Made by a program: the position numbers and the translations under genes
Shown: one piece after another, positions 1-9,809 of the stretch
How the letters are laid out: each line of letters opens with the position of its first letter
Position numbering within the stretch: position 1 is the first letter of the stretch
Notes under the pieces: generated by a model
The model's input: the letters and a program-made list of their open reading frames with translations, nothing else
What the model was told of the DNA's origin: nothing
Databases searched by the model: none
Source: Calendula officinalis
Lineage: Eukaryota; Streptophyta; Magnoliopsida; Asterales; Asteraceae
DNA: 64,000 nucleotides
Direction of reading: 5' to 3'
NCBI GenBank assembly: GCA_963853835.1
Contig: OY970825.1
Location: forward strand, 41,016,908-41,080,907

Positions 1-205
1 GATCAATTACAAGATATGAAAGTGTAGAGTGAATTGGTGAGTACTCCTTTGCAAGATGATCTCTATTTATAATGTTATAGAGATCTTACATAATGAGCAA
101 AGGAGTAACCGAAGGACTAAGCAAGGAAAATGACTAAGATCAAGGGATTTGATCTTAGTCCGTTACTATACTGAGTATCACTCAGTCCTTCTACTCAGTC
201 CTTGT
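1..205 (-). repeat. Inverted fragment of the copia LTR
   Basis: The reverse complement matches about 9475-9670 of the 3' LTR, including the TATA-box region, the ACTAAGATCAAGGGATTTGA word and the ACTCAGTCCTTCTACTCAG stretch. It lies opposite in direction to the coding sequence that follows. The junction with gag sequence falls at a TACTCAGTA word present on both sides. Its left part is outside the window. Confidence 0.85.
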
Positions 206-369
206 ACTCAGTATCAAAGAAAAGGAGAGAAACTAAGTCAGTATCACCAAAGACTACCCCTGAAGTGATACCGACCTCTCCACATAAAGAGATCAAGTCA
301 AATTGTGTTTATCCCACCAAAGGTCCCATTCAAAAATGGGTTCCTAAAAAGACATTAACCAAATATTAG
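200..369 (+). pseudogene. Duplicated gag C-terminal linker fragment
   Basis: One frame is open from about 200 to the TAG at 367-369. It parallels the segment that follows the gag zinc knuckle at 1320-1485; both contain a KKxRETKSVS-like stretch and end in a GPIQxWVPK motif. A second, diverged copy of the gag/pol linker therefore sits upstream of the gag body, out of normal order. This fits a recombination product between two related elements. Confidence 0.75.
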
Positions 370-1485
370 CTGATAAAGCTCATTTACACAAATTAGAAAA
401 AGAAAAATTTGAAAATCAGTGTAAATCTTGGGGAAATGCATCTATTAAATTAAATAAATGTCTAAATCAACAATTTCCAGAAAATGTAAGGGCTGCACTT
501 GGTGTTGATCCTCAGTTAAAAAATAGAAATAATTTCGCTGATTTATTTGAAGAATTTTCTGAAATGAACCCTATTCAGTTTGTAAAAGCAAAAACTTTTT
601 GTGAAGTAGGATGTCAAACTGAGTCAGATGATGAGGATAAAATCATTTTTGAAAAATCAACTGGTCCTTCCATCTGTTCTAAGTGCTATACTGAACTACA
701 AGAGCTCAGTATTGAATTTCCTGAAAGAGAAATTCTTGATACTGACCTTGAAATTGTACAATATGATATTTCTGCTGTTCCTCCATTTGAAGTTTTATTT
801 AACACAACTACTTTTGAGATATATAAAGACCCCAAGTCTACAGAAAAGACAACCACTACTACTCAAAATGTTTTAACTAATACTAAATCTACAGGAACAG
901 CAAAGTCAACTACTCAAGAATCTAAAGAACCTGTTCAAGTTGTCATTCTAAAACATGATAAAAAGAAAACAACTTCAACAGGATCTTCAAGTGGCAAAAT
1001 CAAGAAGTCAAATGATAAAAAGACTTCCATGCCTAATAAAAATAAGACACCAGAATCGTCTCCTTCAAAACCAGTAAAAAATAATATTAAAACTTCTTTA
1101 AAAAATGACAAAAATAACATTTTAAAATCTATTGGTGATCTGATCAAAGTTTTAAGTCAAAAGTTTGCAAAACTTACTCATATTGATCAACCAAAAATCA
1201 AACAGTTTTCTAAAAATTCCTTATGAAAATATGTTCAGAAACAGACCTAGAAAATGTTATAGATGTCATCATACTGGACATAAAGGAGATGAATGCTGGA
1301 CTGATCTCTCAAGTCCTAGGTACTCAGTACCAAAGAAAAAGAGAGAAACCAAGTCAGTATCATCAAAGAAAACCTCCAAGGTTTCTCCTAAAGTGATACT
1401 GACCTCTCAAATAAAAGAGATCAAATCTATCCCTGTTTCTCCTACCAAAGGTCCCATTCAAACATGGGTTCCTAAAAGGAACTAA
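370..1485 (+). pseudogene. gag: Copia gag, 5'-truncated and frameshifted
   Basis: Nucleocapsid part of a copia Gag, which packages element RNA into cytoplasmic particles. The frame is open from 370, before the first ATG at 564, to TGA 1226, showing that the N-terminal capsid part is missing. The chain is rich in Lys, Ser and Thr. A frame change between about 1165 and 1226 leads into an ORF carrying one canonical CX2CX4HX4C knuckle (CYRCHHTGHKGDEC, about 1257-1298), a basic linker and a stop at 1485. The pol frame begins directly downstream. The stop plus frame change at the gag/pol border might partly reflect the normal Sirevirus gag-pol arrangement, but the break before the knuckle looks like decay. 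Confidence 0.75.
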
Positions 1486-1493
1486 TCTTTATT

Positions 1494-2850
1494 TTGTGTC
1501 TTGTGCAGGGTGACAGGAAATGGTACTTAGATAGCGGCTGCTCAAGACACATGACTGGCAGTATGGAGTACCTTCTTAATTATACACCAGAGAAGGGTCC
1601 TTCTGTCAAATTTGGAGATGATTCTATTGGAAAAACAAGAGGTTATGGTGTAATCAAGGCATGCAACATAACTTTTAAAAGAGTTGCCTATGTAGAGGGT
1701 CTTAAACACAATCTGCTCAGTATCAGTCAGATGTGTGATGATGACAATGAAGCTCGTTTCAGAAAGGTTGCAGGAATCATCTACAATGATAAAGGGCAAC
1801 CTGTACTCATTGCTAGAAGAGAAAAAGATGTTTATGTGGTCAACCTATCTGAAATAGATCCTACCATTCGAGTATGCCTGCTGTCTAAAGTCAAGCCAGA
1901 GTTGCACTGGTTATGGCACAAGAAACTTTCTCACATAAATTTCAGAAATATTAATGAGCTCAGTATGAAGAAACTGGTGTGAGGGTTACCCACTATTACT
2001 TATTCAAAAGATAAGTTATGCTCAGCATGTGAAATGGGCAAGCAGAAGAAGAGTTCATTCAAATCAAAGGTTAATCATTCCATTAATGAACCTCTTACAA
2101 TGATACATATGGATCTTTTTGGCCCCATCAGCACACCATCTTTGGCCAAAAAGATCTACACATTAGTCCTGGTTGATGAATTCTCAAGATACACTTGGGT
2201 TATTTTTCTAAAGACTAAAGCAGATGCAACAACAGAAATCATTGCCTTCATTAAAAGAGAAGAACTTCAAAAAGGCAACAAGGTCAAACAACTAAGAAGT
2301 GACCATGGTACTGAGTTTAAGAACTCAGTATTGGCTGATTTCTGTGAAGAAAAAGGAATCGTACAAAACTTCTCTGCAGCCTACACACCACAACAAAATG
2401 GTGTTGTAGAAAGAAAGAAAGAATAGAACCTTGATTGAAGCTGCAAGAACTTTGTTATGCCATGCTGGCCTGGCACTGAGCTTCTGGGTAGAAGCTGTCA
2501 ATTGTGCAAATTTTACACAGAACAGAGCTACAATAGTCCAGAGACATCAAAAGACTCCTTATGAGTTATATAATGGCAAGGTTCCTAATGCGGAATACTT
2601 CCACATCTTTGGGAGTAAATGTTTTGTACTCAGTACTAAACAAAATCTCTACAAATTTGCTCCCAAAGCAAATGAAGGTGTGTTCATGGGCTACTCTCCA
2701 CACTCTAAAGCCTTCAGAGTGTATATTATCTCAACTAAGATAATTGTAGAATCCATTCATGTCACATTTGATGGAGATCAGAATGAACACTCCACCTCAG
2801 CAACAGAAGACATCAGTGGCATAGAAATTCTATGCAATCCAGAAAACTAA
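1494..2850 (+). pseudogene. pol: Copia pol, part 1: protease and integrase
   Basis: Protease is marked by WYLDSGCSRHMTG (about 1521-1560), the copia aspartic active site. The integrase zinc domain has its His pair at 1916 and 1931 and its Cys pair at 2019 and 2028. The catalytic core has Asp 2112 (MDLFGP), Asp 2301 (RSDHGTEF) and Glu 2409. Breaks: TGA 1980-1982 where the family normally has Arg (a CGA to TGA change would do it); a GAAA unit present three times at 2409-2420 shifts the frame into TAG 2424-2426; TAA 2848-2850 closes the following frame, which then continues into RT. The integrase C-terminal part lies in 2431-2850. Confidence 0.85.
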
Positions 2851-4853
2851 ATTGCTGAACAGCCTAAGTCTCACCCATACTATGTTGATCATGGTATGCT
2901 TGATACTGATCAAGAAAGAACCCAGTATAACTCAAATGTATCAAATTCTGAGGCAGACATTCCTGAGAACCTCAATACTGAGTCCCCAATACTTGATCTG
3001 AACAATTCCACCTATGAAGAAGGTGAATCTTCAAGTACATTTCAAGAATCCACCTCAGATATGCAAAATCAAGAAGAACATCAACCTGAAATGTCTAATA
3101 CTGACCTGTCCTCAGCTCAGTATCAGACAGACAACACATCACTGCAACAAGATATTGTTGACCTTGCTTCAAATGCTCCCTTAGGAAACGATCTAAGGGA
3201 ACACAGAGATCATCCTCATTCTAATATTATTCGTCCAATTGAACAAAGTGTCCAAACAAGAAGAAAGTTAGAATTTGAACCCCAAGCAACTGCAAATTTT
3301 TGTTTCTTCTCTAGCTTTTTATCTACCATGGAACCAAAGAAAGCTGATGAAGCTTTATTAGATGAAGACTGGGTAGAAGCTATGCAAGAGGAACTGACAG
3401 AGTTTGAAAGAAATAAAGTTTGGAACTTAGTACCGCCTCCTGCCGGCAAAACTATTATTGGTACTAAGTGGGTGTTCAAAAACAAGATGGACAAGGATGG
3501 TGTTGTCATCAGAAATAAAGCAAGACTGGTTGCTCAGGGTTACATGCAAGAAGAAGGCATTGACCATGATGAAACATTTTCACCAGTTGCAAGAATTGAA
3601 GCTATTAGGCTGTATCTTGCATATGCAGCTTTCAAGAATTTCAAAGTTTATCAGATGGATGTCAAGAGTGCCTTTCTTAATGGAAAACTACAGGAGGAAG
3701 TTTATGTCAAACAACCACCAGGTTTTGTTGATCCTAAATTTCCTAATTTTGTTTTTAAGCTTGATAAAGCTCTTTATGGGCTCAAACAAGCTCCTAGAGC
3801 CTGGTATGATACCCTGTCTGAGTACTTAATTGAAAATAAGTTTATTAGAGGTAAAATTGACAAAACATTATTTTCAAAAAGGAAAGGTTCTGACATTCTA
3901 CTCATTCAGATATATGTAGATGATATTATTTTTGGCTCCACTGACAAGTCAATGTGTGACTGGATTGCTAAGATAATGTCATCTCAGTATCAGATGAGTA
4001 TGATGGGAGAACTTACCTACTTTCTTGGTTTACAAATTGAACAAAAGCCTGATGGCACTTTCATAAATCAAAGTAAGTATATGCATGACATGCTTAAGAA
4101 ATATAAATTTGAAAATTTATCTTCCATGCACACTCCTATGAGTACTCAGGATAAAATAAGTAAAGATGAAACTGGTAAACCAGTATGTCAATCCACATAC
4201 CGAGGTATGATTGGTTCTTTACTCTACTTAACAGCTAGCAGGCCTGATATTATGTTTGCAACTTGTTTGTGTGCTCGGTATCAGGCTGATCCTAAGGAAT
4301 CACATATGAAAGCTGTTAAGCGCATTTTTAGATATCTTTCAGGTACTCCTAACATGGGTCTTTGGTATCCTAAAGACTCAAACTTTGATCTTGAAGGGTA
4401 TACAGATGCAGATTTTGCAGGTTGTAGGTTAGACAGGAAGAGTACAAGTGGAGGTTGTCAATTCCTCGGTGGCAGATTAGTTGGTTGGTCATCCAAGAAA
4501 CAAAACTCAGTAGCAACATCCACTACAGAAGCAGAATATGTGCTGCAGGAAGTTGTTGTGCTCAACTCTTGTGGATGCAGTATCAACTAATGGACTATGG
4601 GTTCAATTTTCAGAAAACACCAATCCATTGTGATAACAAGAGTGCTATTGCTATCACTGAAAACCCAGTCCATCACTCCAGAACAAAGCACATTGATATA
4701 AGACACCACTTTATTCGAGATAATGTGGAAAAGGGAAAGGTTGAGGTAGATTTCGTTCCTACAGATGATCAATTGGCCGATGTGTTTACTAAACCTCTCT
4801 CTGAGGAAAGGTTTATGTACTTACTAGGACAATTGGGTATGCTGAATCCTTAA
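2851..4853 (+). pseudogene. pol: Copia pol, part 2: reverse transcriptase and RNase H
   Basis: The frame runs open from the TAA at 2848 to 4590. An acidic, Ser/Thr-rich linker is followed by RT_copia: WVFKNK (about 3470), [34 protein letters not shown] and the catalytic YVDD at 3913-3924. RNase H follows with YTDADFAGC and STTEAEY (about 4520-4540). One base is missing at about 4541, directly after that motif, moving the frame into a short tail that stops at 4590. The rest of RNase H, with its DNKSAI and TKHIDIRHHF motifs, continues in another frame to the TAA at 4851-4853. This is the best-preserved part of the element. Confidence 0.9.
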
Positions 4854-5076
4854 TTTTTCTTAAATTTTTCTGATACTGATTGATCAGTATTCCTTTCAAT
4901 ACTGACCAACTCAGTATCACTCGTCTGATTTATCAAATTTTATAAATTTTAATTTTTTTATTAATTTATAGTTTAAATTAAATGTTTTTATATTTTTTAT
5001 ATTTATTAAATATTTTTTTTAACTCGGTATTGGAGTCCTGGAGTGATAAAACTGACTTTTAATCCTTATACTCCCC

Positions 5077-5110
5077 AACGGTAACCTTTCTTAATAAGAA
5101 AGTTACCGTT
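5077..5110. promoter_or_regulatory. Long hairpin upstream of env-like ORF
   Basis: The arms AACGGTAAC(C)TTTCTTA and TAAGAAAGTTACCGTT pair over 16 bases with one bulged C and almost no loop. It lies between the pol stop and the TATA box at 5178. Confidence 0.5.
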
Positions 5111-5177
5111 GACACAGGATAAGGCTGTCAAATCAGCCGGTTTTACTTTCCAATACCGTAATTATCACTAAATTAAG

Positions 5178-5186
5178 TATAAATAA
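5178..5186 (+). promoter_or_regulatory. TATA box before env-like ORF
   Basis: TATAAATAA, followed by CT-rich tracts (CTTTCTCTTTC and similar) and the ATG 122 bases further on. The spacing is typical of a plant promoter with a pyrimidine-patch leader. A separate transcript for this ORF is inferred, not shown. Confidence 0.45.
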
Positions 5187-5307
5187 CCGCTTTCTCTTTC
5201 TTTAATTTTTTTTTCAACAGTTATTTCTTACTTTCTCTTTCGATTCTCTCTGCGATTAACGATTTCACTATTTCTTTGCAAGCAAATTTCTTAAATCACA
5301 ATCGCAG

Positions 5308-6685
5308 ATGGCCAATTACAGATTCGTTGCACCGGAGGCTGCACCGGCAACTCAGTTTCGTAACGACGAAGTGCCCAAATTTGTGAGGAACAACATCACC
5401 GCAAACTTTAACATTCCTCAGGCTTGGGCGTGCCCTGAATTCTCTCACATGATTACTTATCTGAAGCACTGTCCGATCACACAAGCATTGATTCGTTCCC
5501 CACGAGCAATTTATCCAGAATTGCTCTGCGAATTTTGGTACTCAGCTAACCTTGACTCTCCGGACATGATTACCGGTTGGGTTATTCGAGACCAAAGAAG
5601 GGATTTTGTGTCCACTGCTATAGTTCGGGAAACACTGAGGCTTCCCGCTCAAGCTCAGTATGATCCCTTTGTTGATCGAACAGAGGCTCGCTTAGTGTTG
5701 CCACTCATTGGACGCAGAGGAACCACGGGAATCATTAAAAGAAATGAATTCGGTCCAATGTGGGGTATTTTGATTTCCACCCTCATTAGATGCATGACTC
5801 ACAAAACTGGAGCCCTGGATCAAATAAATGAGTTTGGGATGCAAATCGTTCATGCCATGTATCATGGCAGGGATATTGATTATGCTAGACTGATCTTCAA
5901 TGAACTAGCTTCTCTAGTTCGGGCTCAAATCAGAGAGCTTAATGTTCCTTTATGTAGATTTCTTTCTCTTATATTTCAAAATGGGATGCCTGCTCATGAT
6001 TATGATAACTTCAACAGTCCAAGAGTGGATCTTCCTCCACTTCATGAGAGGATTTATTTTTACAGGCCCAGAGAAGGAGAGCCTGTACTGAGTCACTCCA
6101 TGTGGGCTATAGTGCAGGCACACATTAATGATGAACAAATTTCTGATACTGAATCAGAAAATGATGATACTGATGATGACAGTGGTAATAGTGGGAATGA
6201 TGATCAAGATACTGAGATGGTGGAAGCTCAACCAGTAGTAGTACAAGAAGCAACACACATTTCTCCACAAGTACAGGATCCTGATGCTCCTCATATTGAA
6301 ACTGCTTCTGATATTGAGCCCTCAGAAGATACACCACTGGTCATTCGAAGAAGAAGAAGAAATCTTTCCCCAGTTCTTATGGGAAACTTATCATCAGAAG
6401 AGATGCAACCCGGAAATGTTCCTTCCTTAACTGCATCTCTTCAGGCACAAAGCTTAGTTGCAGCCAATGCTGACCTTCCAGGTTCTGAACCAGAACCAAC
6501 TGCTCAACATATTGAGGAACCCCATGATCCTCTTGATGTCGAACTTCAGTATGAGCAGCATACACTGGAAGGTGCAGCTGTCAGATGAGAAGAAGCTCAT
6601 GAAGGTGCTGGTGCTTCAAATCAGCATACAGAAGATCCAGCACCGACCTCACATGATGCAAGAAGAGAATCAGACAAAGTCTCAG
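5308..6685 (+). pseudogene. Env-like ORF (ORF3) of the Sirevirus, first exon
   Basis: Open from ATG 5308 to TGA 6586-6588, after which the same frame continues open to 6685. Residues 1-260 are a globular region of the kind found after pol in Sireviruses and often called 'putative plant transposon protein' (motifs LLCEFWYSANLDS, GWVIRDQRRDFVS, ETLRLPA). Residues 275-330 are strongly acidic (Asp/Glu/Ser); 345-352 is an Arg-rich patch. I see no signal peptide or clear membrane span here, so an envelope role is only a family label. The TGA reads as Arg in the open frame (CGA to TGA likely). The ATG follows a leader with its own TATA box. Confidence 0.7.
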
Positions 6686-7365
6686 GTATGGATTTCTAAA
6701 AAGCCCTAATCTTTTATATATATATAAACTTTTCCCAAATAGAGACTATGTATTGGCCAGTACCAACTCAATACTGACCACAGTCTCAAACGAACTTTCA
6801 AATATATCCACTTATGGCCAACATATTTAGCCCACTGCTGCTATGAAAGATTCATACACTGAGCACCTCAATGATCATTGTCAGTCTACAGTTGTCTCAA
6901 CATTTAAAGAGACAATGGTGGTTGATGTCACACTGACACCCACTGGTGCTGCTTGAATTATGTCCAACTTATTTTTGAGTTGGGTCACATGATTCAAGAA
7001 ATGATCACAAACCTGTTAAGCCACATTAGCCAAAATTTTCCATGGGTTTAGTCACATTTCTGTTATCACTCTGACACCGAGTGATATACATTGAAAATAA
7101 TAAGCACATCCCAGGCTTCGATTTCCCAAACCAAAACCTTTTAGTAAATGTGACCTATCCTATACCGAGCTACTTAAAATTTCACACTCACATTTACTAA
7201 AAATTTTTCTTACACATGCTATGCACAAGTTCACAATATTTCATCATGAACCAGATGAAATACAGACTTCACAAATCCATTTATATGATTATAGAGTTAA
7301 ACAACACCACAATTCTATTTGATAAACCTTTCTTACTAACCAGTTTTCTATTTTTGTTTCTTTAG
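6686..7365 (+). other. Probable intron inside the env-like ORF
   Basis: Donor CTCAG/GTATGG at 6685/6686; acceptor TTTTGTTTCTTTAG/CA at 7365/7366 behind a long pyrimidine tract. The upstream frame ends one base into a codon. Joining at these sites continues exactly in the frame of the downstream ORF at 7680 (7368 to 7680 is 104 codons). The interior is AT-rich and stop-filled in that frame. Splicing is inferred from frame continuity and site quality. Confidence 0.65.
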
Positions 7366-9299
7366 CACCATCTGTGCAGGGCTAAAGGGCACAAGCCACT
7401 CAGTCTCAGGAAGTACATGGGGCTTTACAGACTATTCTGAATCAAATCCTGGCCATGCAGGCCACTCAAAATAACATTCTGGCCAGGATGGATGAAATGA
7501 GTACTGAGATTGACACATTAAAGCAGTCAGTGCCGCTCCTACAGCAACAACAACAGACTCCACCACCTCCACAAACTCAAACTTGAGGAAATAATGATGA
7601 AGTAGGAACTGATACAGAGCCTAGACGATCACCCTCTCCTGTCAATTCTGAGGGTGCACAGGAGGCTGCTACTGAACCTATGCTCTCCCCAACTCCTGAA
7701 GATCAACAGGGGGACATAGGTGGTGATACTGAACCTATTCCCTCCCCATCCAATGATAACAATAAGGGGGAGAAAAGACAAAGAGACGAAGATGTTGATC
7801 AACCTGAGCCATCTGCTCAGGGGGAGAAAAGAAGAAGGTTAAATGAAGATCAATCTCCACAGCAGCAACAACAACAACATCAGCAAACACCTCATACTGA
7901 ACCACTTAGGTTTAGGTATGAAAGAAGCAGACAAAGAGGAAGGTCAGTCTTGGAACAACTTGAAGATGAACCATCTGAGCCATCTGCTCAGAGGGAGACT
8001 GAAACTGACCAACCACATCAAGTTGTTACTGAGGAAAACAACTTGCAGATTATAGTGTACAGGCCTTTTGTTTGGCCTATTGCTGATGATGAAGATGAAG
8101 ACCATCCAGTGCCTTCTGAAAATTTTCTAAACTTTGCACTGGATGAAGCAAATAAAGAAAGCTCTTCATCATCATTCTCAGATGATGAAGAGCCCCCAAG
8201 AAGACAAATCTCTCCTCCAACTGAAGGACCTTCTAGAATTCCTAGAAGACCAATAACCAGAAGAATGACAAATGTGGTTATGTCCTCAGAATCAAGTGAA
8301 GAACAAGATCCAGCTCCTCTGATCTCAAGACCTAGGAGATCCACTCAGTATACTGAGGAAAAGAGTGATGCTGAGGATGAGATTGAGGCCCAGAAATTTT
8401 TTCCTGTTAAGGAAGAAGAACCTGAATCTGAGTCTGAAGATGTTCCAAGAAGATCTCATACTGTAAGAAGAACTGGAGATGAATTGCTTGAACAGTATTG
8501 GAACATTGTGGCATAAAGAACACGGTATAGGGAAACAAGGCTGGGTATGCTGAGGAATAAAGCATTTCTGAATGTAAAAGACATATACTGGCTAAATGAA
8601 TTTGTCAACAAAATAAAAGTCAAAACAGTTGATAGATCAATTGTTGCAACTTGCACTGGGCCAGTCAGTCCTCCAATGAAGATTTTTCTCCATGACATCC
8701 AAAATATGGGACTCCAAGACTGGATAAAAATTGCTAGACTGATAAAGGAGATGCCCTCAAGATCTTCTGAAGCCCAAGTGATGATGGATGAAATTTGGGT
8801 TGTATCTGCCATATGCTATGAAAAAGGCATCCTTTATGCAGCAGATTACAGGGCACTCAGTGTGATGACTGAAGCCATCAAGAACAACAAACCTGAGTGC
8901 CTTAATACTTTCAGAATATTTCCCAAATATACTGTTCCCTCTAATCTTATCTTTCAGGATCAAAAGAGTACCATATATCCTACATATGGACATATGTATA
9001 CTGACTCAGATGACAAAGAGTGCTTCATTACTGAAGCAGATTTGCCAACAGCTCCTATCAGCCATTTGGTGGGTTTGAAATGGATGATAACCAAGAAAGA
9101 AGATGCTTGGTTCAGAAAGAAGATAGTTGTTGTGCTAAACAACAGGCAAGATGAACTGAAGAAAAGAGAAGAGTTCATCCATGTGAAGAAAGAAGTCTTC
9201 TATGAGTTCGAATCAATAGAAGATGAAGAAGAAGACTTTCCAGCCTGTAGTTATGTATTTTTGAATTCTCTTTGTAATTGTTTTGTTATCATTAGATAG
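7366..9299 (+). pseudogene. Env-like ORF (ORF3), second exon
   Basis: One frame runs from 7366 to the TAG at 9297-9299, broken by TAA 7383-7385, TGA 7584-7586 and TAA 8514-8516. Each would be repaired by a single C in place of T, the pattern left by methylated-cytosine decay. Order: a heptad-like coiled-coil stretch (about 7416-7550), a Gln/Pro run, a long acidic Ser/Glu/Arg-rich disordered part with basic KRRR patches (7760-8500), then a folded domain (8547-9260) with several Trp residues and an acidic tail. Coiled coil plus a long low-complexity linker is a known feature of Sirevirus ORF3. I do not recognise the C-terminal domain. The polypurine tract overlaps the end. Confidence 0.6.
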
Positions 9300-9307
9300 G
9301 GGGAGAT
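9296..9307 (+). other. Polypurine tract
   Basis: ATAGGGGGAGAT directly before the 3' LTR; it primes plus-strand DNA synthesis. It overlaps the last codon of the env-like ORF. Confidence 0.8.
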
Positions 9308-9809
9308 TGATAAGGCAAAAAGCCTTACCCCTTGTGAATCTTAGGATAACAAAACAATCTAGACTAACTTAGATTGAAATGTAGATTAAATTAGCTAAGT
9401 TAGGAGTGATACTGAGTTTGGGCAGTATTGGCCACTCAGTATCAGTACTCAGTATTGGAAAATCAATACTGAGTAGAAGGACTGAGTTACAAGTCAGTAT
9501 TGTAACGGACTAAGATCAAATCCCTTGATCTTAGTCATTTCCTTAGTTTAGTCCTTCGTTTACTCCTTTGCCATCATGTAAGATCTCTATAAACATTATA
9601 AATAGAGATCACCTTGCAAAGGAATACTTACCAATTTACGAACTTAAATTCACATCTTTTGTAATTGATCAGTGGTCTTGTTATTCCGCAACAAGCCACA
9701 CTTAGTGGATTTATACATTGACTATATTCTTGTGTTATCACTTTAATATTTCACTAAGTATAATAATTTATCAATTAACATTATAAACCAGGGTTGTTGT
9801 GACCTAACA
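9308..9809 (+). repeat. Copia 3' LTR
   Basis: Begins TGATAAGGC and ends CCTAACA, about 502 bases. It contains several CAGTATTG/CAATACTGA inverted words (9400-9480) and a TATA box at 9597-9605. Part of it (9475-9670) is present inverted at the window start. Directly after it the gypsy LTR resumes, so the element sits in that LTR; the left half of the target duplication is out of view. Confidence 0.85.
9597..9605 (+). promoter_or_regulatory. TATA box in copia LTR
   Basis: TATAAATAG in the middle of the LTR, where the U3/R border is expected. Confidence 0.6.

Larger units (their letters stand above)
4854..5307 (+). other. Spacer between pol and env-like ORF
   Basis: No coding sequence. It is AT-rich to about 5030, then carries a strong hairpin (5077-5110), a TATA box (5178-5186) and a pyrimidine-rich leader running to the ATG at 5308. 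The layout resembles a small promoter rather than a plain spacer. Confidence 0.6.
1..9809 (+). mobile_element. Sirevirus-like Ty1/copia retrotransposon with rearranged 5' end
   Basis: Order seen: inverted LTR piece, duplicated gag linker, gag, protease, integrase, reverse transcriptase, RNase H, env-like ORF, polypurine tract, 3' LTR. PR-INT-RT-RH order defines copia; a long ORF after pol is the mark of the Sirevirus (SIRE/Maximus) group. No proper 5' LTR, primer site or gag start is present, so the left side is a rearrangement, or the real 5' end lies outside the window. The element interrupts the left gypsy LTR at 9810. Several stops and frameshifts make it non-functional. Confidence 0.85.
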
